64,000 bases of DNA. Source: Arenicola marina (lineage: Eukaryota > Annelida > Polychaeta > Arenicolidae). The position numbers were made by a program, and so were the translations under genes. The stretch is taken from NCBI GenBank assembly GCA_964019135.1, contig OZ025248.1, positions 75,088,119-75,152,118 on the forward strand, in the 5' to 3' direction. This document shows positions 1 to 12,362 of this stretch, piece by piece. Every line of letters begins with the position of its first letter. Position 1 is the stretch's first letter. Under the pieces are notes generated by a model that was given only the letters and a program-made list of their open reading frames with translations, did no database searches and was not told the origin of the DNA.

Positions 1-481
1 GTTAAGGGGGCATCAGGACTCATTTAGTCCCCTTCACAGCCCACCGCTTGAGGCGCTCAGAGGCAGCTACGTAAATATATCGCAAGGTTCCCCTGTGGCT
101 ACTGGCTAAGCACGGTGATGGGAACCTCCCCTTCTGGTGATTCACAAGCAAGTTTCGGCATCGCTAGAAGTAGAATACTGCGAAATATTCTGTTAATGCC
201 ACGTGGAATGAAAATACTGCATTATCCTGTGACATGGAAGTTATTATAGGCCTACACATGTCCCTTATATCTTTTAGGAGTTCTACCAGATATCTTAAGA
301 GTTTCAGAATGTTTCATCTATGTGCCCTATCTTATATAAACCTCTCATATTAGCCTTTAATTTTCTCTAAACACCCCCCCCCCCTCTCTCTCTGGTCTTA
401 CCCCCCCCCCTTCACACTGACATCTATTCTCTTTGCCCCTTACCCAAAATCTTCTTGTCATCTACTTTTTACCCAATATTA
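1..481. other. Unique flank, no gene seen
   Basis: AT-rich single-copy sequence with a pyrimidine-rich low-complexity stretch at about 371-410 (C runs and CT repeats). A short minus-strand reading near position 13-55 looked protein-like but does not match the phase needed for the ASK gene. Nothing else recognised. Confidence 0.5.
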
Positions 482-3400
482 TCCCAACTACAGGAAGACA
501 TACACTGACTGGTTCCCGGCCTAAAGCTCCCAACTACAGGACGCCATACACTGCCTGGTTCCCGGCCTACAGCTCCCAACTACAGGAAGACATACACTGA
601 CTGGTTCCCGGCCTACAGCTCCCAACTACAGGACGCCATACACTGCCTGGTTCCCGGCCTACAGCTCCCAACTACAGGAAGACATACACTGACTGGTTCC
701 CGGCCTACAGCTCCCAACTACAGGAAGACATACACTGCCTGGTTCTCGGCCTACAGCTCCCAACTACAGGACGCCATACACTGACTGGTTCCCGGCCTAC
801 AGCTCCCAACTACAGGAAGCCATACACTGACTGGTTTCCGGCCTACAGCTCCCAACTACAGAAAGCCATACACTGACTGGTTCCCGGCCTACAGCTCCCA
901 ACTACAGGAAGACATACACTGACTGGTTCCCGGCCTACAGCTCCCAACTACAGGACGCCATACACTGACTGGTTCCCGGCCTACAGCTCTCAACTACAGG
1001 AAGCCATACACTGACTGGTTCCCGGCCTACAGCTCCCAACTACAGGAAGCCATACACTGACTGGTTCCCGGCCTACAGCTCCCAACTACAGGAAGCCATA
1101 CACTGACTGGTTCCCGGCCTACAGCTCCCAACTACAGGAAGACATACACTGACTGGTTCCCGGCCTACAGCTCCCAACTACAGGAAGAGGTACCCTGACT
1201 GGTTCCCGGCCTACAACTCCCAACTACAGGAAGACATACACTGACTGGTTCCCGGCCTACAGCTCCCAACTACAGGAAGCCATACACTGACTGGTTCCCG
1301 GCCTACAGCTCCCAACTACAGGAAGCCATACACTGACTGGTTCCCGGCCTACAGCTCCCAACTACAGGAAGGAAGCCATACACTGCCTGGTTCTCGGCCT
1401 ACAACTCCCAACTACAGGAAGACATACACTGCCTGGTTCCCGGCCTACAGCTCCCAACTACAGGAAGCCATACACTGACTGGTTCTCGGCCTACAAATCC
1501 CAACTACAGGAAGACATACACTGACTGGTTCCCGGCCTACAGCTCCCAACTACAGGAAGAGATACACTGACTGGTTCCCGGCCTACAGCTCCAAACTACA
1601 GGAAGCCATACACTGACTGGTTCCCGGCCTACAGCTCCCAACGACAGGAAGCCATACACTGCCTGGTTCTCGGCCTACAACTCCCAACTACAGGAAGACA
1701 TACACTGCCTGGTTCCCGGCCTACAGCTCCCAACTACAGGAAGCCATACACTGACTGGTTCTCGGCCTACAACTCCCAACTACAGGAAGAGATACCCTGA
1801 CTGGTTCCCGGCCTACAGCTCCCAACTACAGGAAGACATACACTGACTGGTTCCCGGCCTACAGCTCCCAACTACAGGAAGCCATACACTGACTGGTTCC
1901 CGGCCTACAGCTCCCAACTACAGGAAGCCATACACTGCCTGGTTCCCGGCCTACAGCTCCCAACTACAGGAAGACATACACTGCCTCGTTCCCGGCCTAC
2001 AGCTCCCAACTACAGGAAGCCATACATTGACTGGTTCCCGGCCTACAGCTCCCAACTACAGGAAGCCATACACTGCCTGGTTCTCGGCCTACAACTCCCA
2101 ACTACAAGAAGAGATACCCTGACTGGTTCCCGGCCTACAGCTCCCAACTACAGGAAGACATACACTGCCTGGTTCCCGGCCTACAGCTCCCAACTACAGG
2201 AAGCCATACACTGACTGGTTCTCGGCCTACAGCTCCCAACTACAGGAAGACATACACTGCCTGGTTCTCGGCCTACAACTCCCAACTACAGGACGCCATA
2301 CACTGCCTGGTTCTCGGCCTACAGCTCCCAACTACAGGAAGACATACACTGACTGGTTCCCGGCCTACAGCTCCCAACTACAGGAAGACATACACTGACT
2401 GGTTCTCGGCCTACAGCTCCCAACTACAGGACGCCATACACTGCCTGGTTCTCGGCCAACAGCTCCCAACTACAGGAAGACATACACTACCTGGTTCTCG
2501 GCCTACAGCTCCCAACTACAGGACGCCATACACTGCCTGGTTCCCGGCCTACAGCTGACAACTACAGGAAGACATACACTGACTGGTTCCCGGCCTACAG
2601 CTCCCAACTACAGGAAGCCATACACTGACTGGTTCCCGGCCTACAGCTCCCAACTACAGGAAGACATACACTGACTGGTTCCCGGCCTACAGCTCCCAAC
2701 TACAGGAAGCCATACACTGACTGGTTCTCGGCCTACAAATCCCAACTACAGGAAGACATACACTGACTGGTTCCCGGCCTACAGCTCCCAACTACAGGAA
2801 GAGATACACTGACTGGTTCCCGGCCTACAGCTCCAAACTACAGGAAGCCATACACTGACTGGTTCTCGGCCTACAGCTCCCAACTACAGGACGCCATACA
2901 CTGCCTGGTTCTCGGCCAACAGCTCCCAACTACAGGAAGACATACACTACCTGGTTCTCGGCCTACAGCTCCCAACTACAGGACGCCATACACTGCCTGG
3001 TTCCCGGCCTACAGCTGACAACTACAGGAAGACATACACTGACTGGTTCCCGGCCTACAGCTCCCAACTACAGGAAGACATACACTGACTGGTTCCCGGC
3101 CTACAGCTCCCAACTACAGGAAGAGGTACCCTGACTGGTTCCCGGCCTACAACTCCCAACTACAGGAAGACATACACTGACTGGTTCCCGGCCTACAGCT
3201 CCCAACTACAGGAAGCCATACACTGACTGGTTCCCGGCCTACAGCTCCCAACTACAGGAAGCCATACACTGACTGGTTCCCGGCCTACAGCTCCCAACTA
3301 CAGGAAGGAAGCCATACACTGCCTGGTTCTCGGCCTACAACTCCCAACTACAGGAAGACATACACTGCCTGGTTCCCGGCCTACAGCTCCCAACTACAGG

Positions 3401-6400
3401 AAGCCATACACTGACTGGTTCTCGGCCTACAAATCCCAACTACAGGAAGACATACACTGACTGGTTCCCGGCCTACAGCTCCCAACTACAGGAAGAGATA
3501 CACTGACTGGTTCCCGGCCTACAGCTCCAAACTACAGGAAGCCATACACTGACTGGTTCCCGGCCTACAGCTCCCAACGACAGGAAGCCATACACTGCCT
3601 GGTTCTCGGCCTACAACTCCCAACTACAGGAAGACATACACTGCCTGGTTCCCGGCCTACAGCTCCCAACTACAGGAAGCCATACACTGACTGGTTCTCG
3701 GCCTACAACTCCCAACTACAGGAAGAGATACCCTGACTGGTTCCCGGCCTACAGCTCCCAACTACAGGAAGACATACACTGACTGGTTCCCGGCCTACAG
3801 CTCCCAACTACAGGAAGCCATACACTGACTGGTTCCCGGCCTACAGCTCCCAACTACAGGAAGCCATACACTGCCTGGTTCCCGGCCTACAGCTCCCAAC
3901 TACAGGAAGACATACACTGCCTCGTTCCCGGCCTACAGCTCCCAACTACAGGAAGCCATACATTGACTGGTTCCCGGCCTACAGCTCCCAACTACAGGAA
4001 GCCATACACTGCCTGGTTCTCGGCCTACAACTCCCAACTACAAGAAGAGATACCCTGACTGGTTCCCGGCCTACAGCTCCCAACTACAGGAAGACATACA
4101 CTGCCTGGTTCCCGGCCTACAGCTCCCAACTACAGGAAGCCATACACTGACTGGTTCTCGGCCTACAGCTCCCAACTACAGGAAGACATACACTGCCTGG
4201 TTCTCGGCCTACAACTCCCAACTACAGGACGCCATACACTGCCTGGTTCTCGGCCTACAGCTCCCAACTACAGGAAGACATACACTGACTGGTTCCCGGC
4301 CTACAGCTCCCAACTACAGGAAGACATACACTGACTGGTTCTCGGCCTACAGCTCCCAACTACAGGACGCCATACACTGCCTGGTTCTCGGCCAACAGCT
4401 CCCAACTACAGGAAGACATACACTACCTGGTTCTCGGCCTACAGCTCCCAACTACAGGACGCCATACACTGCCTGGTTCCCGGCCTACAGCTGACAACTA
4501 CAGGAAGACATACACTGACTGGTTCCCGGCCTACAGCTCCCAACTACAGGAAGCCATACACTGACTGGTTCCCGGCCTACAGCTCCCAACTACAGGAAGA
4601 CATACACTGACTGGTTCCCGGCCTACAGCTCCCAACTACAGGAAGCCATACACTGACTGGTTCTCGGCCTACAAATCCCAACTACAGGAAGACATACACT
4701 GACTGGTTCCCGGCCTACAGCTCCCAACTACAGGAAGAGATACACTGACTGGTTCCCGGCCTACAGCTCCAAACTACAGGAAGCCATACACTGACTGGTT
4801 CTCGGCCTACAGCTCCCAACTACAGGACGCCATACACTGCCTGGTTCTCGGCCAACAGCTCCCAACTACAGGAAGACATACACTACCTGGTTCTCGGCCT
4901 ACAGCTCCCAACTACAGGACGCCATACACTGCCTGGTTCCCGGCCTACAGCTGACAACTACAGGAAGACATACACTGACTGGTTCCCGGCCTACAGCTCC
5001 CAACTACAGGAAGACATACACTGACTGGTTCCCGGCCTACAGCTCCCAACTACAGGAAGAGGTACCCTGACTGGTTCCCGGCCTACAACTCCCAACTACA
5101 GGAAGACATACACTGACTGGTTCCCGGCCTACAGCTCCCAACTACAGGAAGCCATACACTGACTGGTTCCCGGCCTACAGCTCCCAACTACAGGAAGCCA
5201 TACACTGACTGGTTCCCGGCCTACAGCTCCCAACTACAGGAAGGAAGCCATACACTGCCTGGTTCTCGGCCTACAACTCCCAACTACAGGAAGACATACA
5301 CTGCCTGGTTCCCGGCCTACAGCTCCCAACTACAGGAAGCCATACACTGACTGGTTCTCGGCCTACAAATCCCAACTACAGGAAGACATACACTGACTGG
5401 TTCCCGGCCTACAGCTCCCAACTACAGGAAGAGATACACTGACTGGTTCCCGGCCTACAGCTCCCAACTACAGGAAGCCATACACTGACTGGTTCCCGGC
5501 CTACAGCTCCCAACGACAGGAAGCCATACACTGCCTGGTTCTCGGCCTACAACTCCCAACTACAGGAAGACATACACTGCCTGGTTCCCGGCCTACAGCT
5601 CCCAACTACAGGAAGCCATACACTGACTGGTTCTCGGCCTACAACTCCCAACTACAGGAAGAGATACCCTGACTGGTTCCCGGCCTACAGCTCCCAACTA
5701 CAGGAAGACATACACTGACTGGTTCCCGGCCTACAGCTCCCAACTACAGGAAGCCATACACTGACTGGTTCCCGGCCTACAGCTCCCAACTACAGGAAGC
5801 CATACACTGCCTGGTTCCCGGCCTACAGCTCCCAACTACAGGAAGACATACACTGCCTCGTTCCCGGCCTACAGCTCCCAACTACAGGAAGCCATACATT
5901 GACTGGTTCCCGGCCTACAGCTCCCAACTACAGGAAGCCATACACTGCCTGGTTCTCGGCCTACAACTCCCAACTACAAGAAGAGATACCCTGACTGGTT
6001 CCCGGCCTACAGCTCCCAACTACAGGAAGACATACACTGCCTGGTTCCCGGCCTACAGCTCCCAACTACAGGAAGCCATACACTGACTGGTTCTCGGCCT
6101 ACAGCTCCCAACTACAGGAAGACATACACTGCCTGGTTCTCGGCCTACAACTCCCAACTACAGGACGCCATACACTGCCTGGTTCTCGGCCTACAGCTCC
6201 CAACTACAGGAAGACATACACTGACTGGTTCCCGGCCTACAGCTCCCAACTACAGGAAGACATACACTGACTGGTTCTCGGCCTACAGCTCCCAACTACA
6301 GGACGCCATACACTGCCTGGTTCTCGGCCAACAGCTCCCAACTACAGGAAGACATACACTACCTGGTTCTCGGCCTACAGCTCCCAACTACAGGAAGCCA

Positions 6401-7990
6401 TACACTGACTGGTTCCCGGCCTACAGCTCCCAACTACAGGAAGACATACACTGACTGGTTCCCGGCCTACAGCTCCCAACTACAGGAAGAGGTACCCTGA
6501 CTGGTTCCCGGCCTACAACTCCCAACTACAGGAAGACATACACTGACTGGTTCCCGGCCTACAGCTCCCAACTACAGGAAGCCATACACTGACTGGTTCC
6601 CGGCCTACAGCTCCCAACTACAGGAAGCCATACACTGACTGGTTCCCGGCCTACAGCTCCCAACTACAGGAAGGAAGCCATACACTGCCTGGTTCTCGGC
6701 CTACAACTCCCAACTACAGGAAGACATACACTGCCTGGTTCCCGGCCTACAGCTCCCAACTACAGGAAGCCATACACTGACTGGTTCTCGGCCTACAAAT
6801 CCCAACTACAGGAAGACATACACTGACTGGTTCCCGGCCTACAGCTCCCAACTACAGGAAGAGATACACTGACTGGTTCCCGGCCTACAGCTCCAAACTA
6901 CAGGAAGCCATACACTGACTGGTTCCCGGCCTACAGCTCCCAACGACAGGAAGCCATACACTGCCTGGTTCTCGGCCTACAACTCCCAACTACAGGAAGA
7001 CATACACTGCCTGGTTCCCGGCCTACAGCTCCCAACTACAGGAAGCCATACACTGACTGGTTCTCGGCCTACAACTCCCAACTACAGGAAGAGATACCCT
7101 GACTGGTTCCCGGCCTACAGCTCCCAACTACAGGAAGACATACACTGACTGGTTCCCGGCCTACAGCTCCCAACTACAGGAAGCCATACACTGACTGGTT
7201 CCCGGCCTACAGCTCCCAACTACAGGAAGCCATACACTGCCTGGTTCCCGGCCTACAGCTCCCAACTACAGGAAGACATACACTGCCTCGTTCCCGGCCT
7301 ACAGCTCCCAACTACAGGAAGCCATACATTGACTGGTTCCCGGCCTACAGCTCCCAACTACAGGAAGCCATACACTGCCTGGTTCTCGGCCTACAACTCC
7401 CAACTACAAGAAGAGATACCCTGACTGGTTCCCGGCCTACAGCTCCCAACTACAGGAAGACATACACTGCCTGGTTCCCGGCCTACAGCTCCCAACTACA
7501 GGAAGCCATACACTGACTGGTTCTCGGCCTACAGCTCCCAACTACAGGAAGACATACACTGCCTGGTTCTCGGCCTACAACTCCCAACTACAGGACGCCA
7601 TACACTGCCTGGTTCTCGGCCTACAGCTCCCAACTACAGGAAGACATACACTGACTGGTTCCCGGCCTACAGCTCCCAACTACAGGAAGACATACACTGA
7701 CTGGTTCTCGGCCTACAGCTCCCAACTACAGGACGCCATACACTGCCTGGTTCTCGGCCAACAGCTCCCAACTACAGGAAGACATACACTACCTGGTTCT
7801 CGGCCTACAGCTCCCAACTACAGGACGCCATACACTGCCTGGTTCCCGGCCTACAGCTGACAACTACAGGAAGACATACACTGACTGGTTCCCGGCCTAC
7901 AGCTCCCAACTACAGGAAGACATACACTGACTGGTTCCCGGCCTCAGTTCTTGACTACTGGAAGTCACACACTGGCTGGTTTCCGGCCTC
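482..7990. repeat. 46-bp satellite, about 162 units, with higher-order structure
   Basis: The unit is tcccaactacaggaagacat, then acactgactggttcccggcc, then tacagc (46 bp). Common variants are gacgcc for gaagac, ctgcc for ctgac, and ctcgg for cccgg. The last unit, about 7945-7990, is strongly diverged, as is usual at satellite edges. A private 4-bp insertion (ggaaggaagcc) recurs at 1367, 3303, 5239 and 6669: spacings 1936, 1936 and 1430 bp, that is 42, 42 and 31 units plus 4 bp. The unit length is not divisible by three and no long frame is open. It lies downstream of the ASK gene. Confidence 0.97.
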
Positions 7991-8936
7991 AGACGCCGAC
8001 TGGTGAACGTGATCGGCTATTAACACTGCAGTCCTCTCCCTAACCTTTTCGTGGTACTTGCCACCGCTGACAATGCGTAGACGTGAAAACAAACTCATTG
8101 GATTTCAATGTGCACGTAGTCGAAGTGAAGTTTATTTACAATCTGGCATATGAACAATGGAGCGATGCTCCCTCCAGTCACATTATTCCCGGTCAATGCC
8201 TGGGCCCGTAAGTTCGAACGGCGGGGGCCAAATATTTCGCCCCGCTCCATGCTAATGTCCTATTCTAGAGAGAAATAATTTGCCCCTGGCGTTTCGAACT
8301 TACGGGACCAGATCAAGGCTACATACGTCCAAAGATTGTTCTTAAAAAAATGTCGAATCCAAAAACTTGTTATATACTTTTGATTGCCACTCTTACTATG
8401 ATACACCAAGGTAGTCGAAGGTCAGGCGAAACTGTGTAACATATAGACTATGTCTTCAACTGGCGGCGATCCAGGTCAGGTCAGGTCAGGCCACATCGTA
8501 ACCATGGTTACAAACCATTCATAAGATATCTACAGCAACATGCCTAACAGAATACTGGTTACACCATCGTCAACACTTACACGTACCACGTGAAAAATAA
8601 ACTTTGCCAACAATGTAAAAATCTGACGCACGTGGTTAACGATAATAGAGTCGCTATGTTCGGTACACTGGACACACTTACACTTTCATTGTGTAGTGTA
8701 AGAGGAAGGTTCCCTGTGGAGAGGGGCAGGGCACCCCTTTGTGCTAAAAATATCAGCTGACGGCTTATACTACAACTTGTCCTGAAAACTTTCATTTATT
8801 CATTATATTTCATGAACCTGCATGTAACAGATCGATGTAGGTCACTATTCTGCCAGTAAAGCTTTACAGCTGTAGAATGAAAGAGGAGCGGTCACGTGTT
8901 ACCTTTCCCGCCATCTTGCAGCTTATGCGGCAGATG
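7991..8936. other. Unique spacer, no gene seen
   Basis: Single-copy sequence holding the inverted-repeat element at 8201-8310 and a short AGGTC run at about 8474-8494. On the minus strand AATAAA-type hexamers occur near 8131 and 8793, and could serve as poly(A) signals for the ASK gene, but nothing in the sequence selects one. No protein family recognised. Confidence 0.5.
8201..8310. mobile_element. 110-bp MITE-like element with long terminal inverted repeats
   Basis: The left arm begins tgggcccgtaagttcgaacg and the right arm, reverse-complemented, begins tggtcccgtaagttcgaaac. The arms agree over about 35 bp with a few mismatches, leaving a centre of roughly 40 bp. No coding capacity. The form fits a miniature non-autonomous DNA transposon or a hairpin-forming relic. 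No clear target-site duplication is visible, so the family is not assigned. Confidence 0.6.
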
Positions 8937-8940
8937 TACT

Positions 8941-9515
8941 GGGCCGCCTTTACCGTACACCCTCAGTCCTGGGACCGCCTCTACCATACAGCCTCAGTCC
9001 TGGGGCCGCCTCTACCATACACCCTCAGTCCTGGGGCCGCCTCTACCATACACCCTCAGTCCTGGGGTCGCCTCTACCATACACCCTCAGTCCTGGGCCG
9101 CCTCTACCATACACCCTCAGTCCTGGGGCCGCCTCTATCATACACCCTCAGTCCTGGGGTCGCCTCTACCATACACCCTCAGTCCTGGGCCGCCTCTACC
9201 ATACACCCTGAGTCCTGGGCCGCCTCTACCATACACCCTCAGTCCTGGGGCCGCCTCTACCATACACCCTCAGTCCTGGGGCCGCCTCTACCATACACCC
9301 TCAGTCCTGGGGCCGCCTCTACCATACACCCTCAGTCCTGGGGCCGCCTCTACCATACACCCTCAGTCCTGGGGCCGCCTCTACCATACACCCTCAGTCC
9401 TGAGGCCGCCTCTACCATACACCCTCAGTCCTGGGCCGCCTCTACCATACACCCTGAGTCTTGGGCCGCCTCTACCATACACCCTCAGTCCCGGGGCTGC
9501 CTCTACCAGTCTACC
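8941..9515. repeat. 31-bp minisatellite, about 18 units
   Basis: Unit ggggccgcctctaccataca followed by ccctcagtcct, with 30-bp variants that have one G fewer. The last units (about 9455-9515) decay. Open frames in three registers arise from the repeat and carry no recognisable domain. Confidence 0.93.
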
Positions 9516-10110
9516 ATTCGGCTGTGCCCCGTCAGTTAGCTCTATCCACGCACCCGTCACATAACACCAGGTATCCAATGTCCCTGTATAGATCCAGTTA
9601 TAAGGCAGTGTATCAACAAGGCGAGGATCGACAATAAAATATAAACGCAGTAGTAGCAGTTTTCAGTTAAAATTGTCAAGTGATACTATGTGACTTCCAT
9701 AAACTCAACCACCGTCCGTACTTTTGATTTCACCCAACAAGCAGTACTGCAGTAGTAATAGTAAACACCCAGTCACGGACATCATACGTAATAGCACCAA
9801 TATATCCAGGTATTTACATGAAAGTTGTCTACGGATAGATCACAAGGTGGTCAGCTAAACGTCACACTATTTCTTACATTATCTATAGAACAGAGATGCA
9901 GCGGAAAAAGGTTTAAAAACAGGTTGGGTTGCGCAATCCAAACGAAATCGCAGATATAAATATTATCACGTACAGTTATTTATTAGTGTACACATCTTTT
10001 AAGCTACACTAATAAACATTTGCTTGATTTTCGTAATTAAAACCAGAGTATAGACCATAACATGGAGTGGTGTATACCAAGAATTAAATCAGGAGCCAGA
10101 GAACAGGCTG
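9516..10110. other. Unique spacer, no gene seen
   Basis: AT-rich single-copy sequence between two minisatellites. No exon, RNA gene or repeat was recognised. Confidence 0.5.
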
Positions 10111-11480
10111 GGCTCACAGCAGAGGATAATAGACGATGTGGCTCACAGCAGAGGAGAATAGACGATGTGGCTCACAGCAGAGGAGAATAGACGATGTGAT
10201 CACAGCAGAGGAGAATAGACGATGTGGCTCACAGCAGAGGAGAATAGACGATGTGATCACAGCAGAGAATAGACGATGTGGCTCACAGCAGATAATAGAC
10301 AATGTGGTTCACAGCAGAGAATAGACGATGTGGTTCACAGCAGAGGATAATAGACGATGTGGCTCACAGCAGAGGAGAATAGACGATGTGGCTCACAGCA
10401 GAGGAGAATAGACGATGTGATCACAGCAGAGAATAGACGATGTGGCTCAGCAGATAATAGACGATGTGGTTCACAGCAGAGAATAGACGATGTGGTTCAC
10501 AGCAGAGAATAGACGATGTGGTTCACAGCAGAGAATAGACGATGTGGCTCACAGCAGATAATAGACGATGTGGTTCACAGCAGAGAATAGACGGTGTGGT
10601 TCACAGCAGAGAATAGACGATGTGGTTCACAGCAAAGAATAGACAATGTGGTGCACAGCAAAGAATAGACGATGTGGCTCACAGCAGATAATAGACGATG
10701 TGGTTCACAGCATAGAATAGACGATGTGGCTCACAGCAGATAATAGACGATGTGGTTCACAGCATAGAATAGACGATGTGGTTCACAGCAGAGAATAGAC
10801 GATGTGGTTCACAGCAAAGAATAGACAATGTGGTGCACAGCAAAGCATAGACGATGTGGCTCACAGCAGAGAATAATAGGCCATGTGGTCACAGCAGAGA
10901 ATAGACGATGTGGCTCACAGCAGATAATAGACGATGTGGTTCACAGCAGAGAATAGACGGTGTGGCTCACAGCAGAGAATAGACGATGTGCTTCACAGCA
11001 GAGAATAGACGATGTGGTTCACAGCAGAGAATAGACGATGTGGCTCACAGCAGAGAATAGACGATGTGGTTCACAGCATAGAATAGACGATATGGTTCAC
11101 AGCAGAGAATAGACGATATGGTTCCCAGCAGAGAATAGACGATGTGGTTCACAGCAGAGAATAGACGATGTGGTTCACAGCAGAGAATAGACGATGTGGC
11201 TCACAGCAGAGAATAGACGATGTGGTTCACAGCAGAGAATAGACGATATGGTTCACAGCAGAGAATAGACAATATGGTTCACAGCAGATAATAGACGATG
11301 TGGCTCACAGCAGAGAATAGACGATGTGGTTCACAGCAGAGAATAGACGATGTGGTCACAGCAGAGAATAGACGATGTGGTTTACAGCAGAGAATAGACG
11401 ATGTGGTTCATACCAGCGACTATGCAATGTGGTTCATAGCTTGGAATAGGAAATGGGACATAGCAGAGAATAGACGATTT
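10111..11480. repeat. 26-bp minisatellite, about 50 units
   Basis: Unit agaatagacgatgtggttca followed by cagcag. Units of 29 bp (aggagaatag..) dominate the left end, and shorter units lacking parts of ggctcac are scattered. The right end (11405-11480) is degenerate. There is no coding signal. Confidence 0.93.
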
Positions 11481-11928
11481 ATGACTTAGATTCCCTTACT
11501 CACGTAAGTTACATCGAGGGTTTTGCGACTATGTGTTAATCCTCCAACAAGGGACAGATCACGCATACACAGGGGTAAGGCGGCGGCTCTCACAGCAAGG
11601 ACAATCTGGGCACCCACGACAGCCGGACTTCATCGCTGGGTTATTCGTAGAACGCATACAGACTTAATTACGGGGCCACTGGGGCACACCCACACTGACT
11701 AATCAATATCTAACGAAACTAACTACGGAACAACATATTCAACAATTAATACTGACCCTGTCGTTACACAGGAAGAAACACACACAAAACACTGTACAGC
11801 TTGGATATTAGGTAAAACAAAAGGCTTCTTCATTGTATGTACAGATATGAGAGCGCCTTCGCGGAGAGGGGCGCGGGAAATATTTATACAGGAGGGACGG
11901 GGGAGGAGAGGCTAGATGTATGTACAAC
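11481..11928. other. Unique spacer, no gene seen
   Basis: Single-copy sequence. It falls in the likely 3' UTR or downstream region of the ASK gene, but no feature can be fixed. Confidence 0.45.
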
Positions 11929-12296
11929 GGTTGCCATGTCAAGTGTGACGTCTGTTGCAATGTTGTCATGTTAGGCATGACGTCCGTCCATGGTTGCCAT
12001 GTCAGGCATGACGTCCGTCCGTGGTTCAGGCATGACGTCCGTCCATGGTTGCCATGTCAGGCATGACGTCCGTCCGTGGTTCAGGCATGACGTCCGTCCA
12101 TGGTTGCCATGTCAGGCATGACGTCCGTCCGTGGTTCAGGCATGACGTCCGTCCGTGATTGCCATGTCAGGCATGCCGTCCGTCCGTGGTTTCCATGTCA
12201 GGCTTGACAGCCGGTTGTGGTTTCCATGTCAGGCCTGACAGCCGGTTGTGGTCGCAATGTCAGGCATGACGTCCGTCTGTGGTTGCCATGTCAGAC
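11929..12296. repeat. Irregular array rich in TGACGTCC
   Basis: Repeats built from ggttgccatgtcaggcatga and cgtccgtcc alternate with a shorter form lacking the gccatgtc part. TGACGTCC, which contains a CRE/ATF half-site, occurs about ten times. It lies immediately downstream of the amplified terminal exon on the gene strand. Regulatory function is not shown by sequence alone. Confidence 0.8.
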
Positions 12297-12362
12297 CTCT
12301 CGTTGTGTGTAGCTCCCTGACGACTGATGTGACCTGATGTCCTATGTCGGAGCGTTGTCGTT

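Noticed and set aside
1-80. Minus-strand reading SERLKRWAVKGTK-stop as a possible ASK terminal exon
   Set aside because: Its splice phase does not fit the two bases left by exon k and it lacks the RGGML..LW..AI pattern, which the 61-bp unit has.
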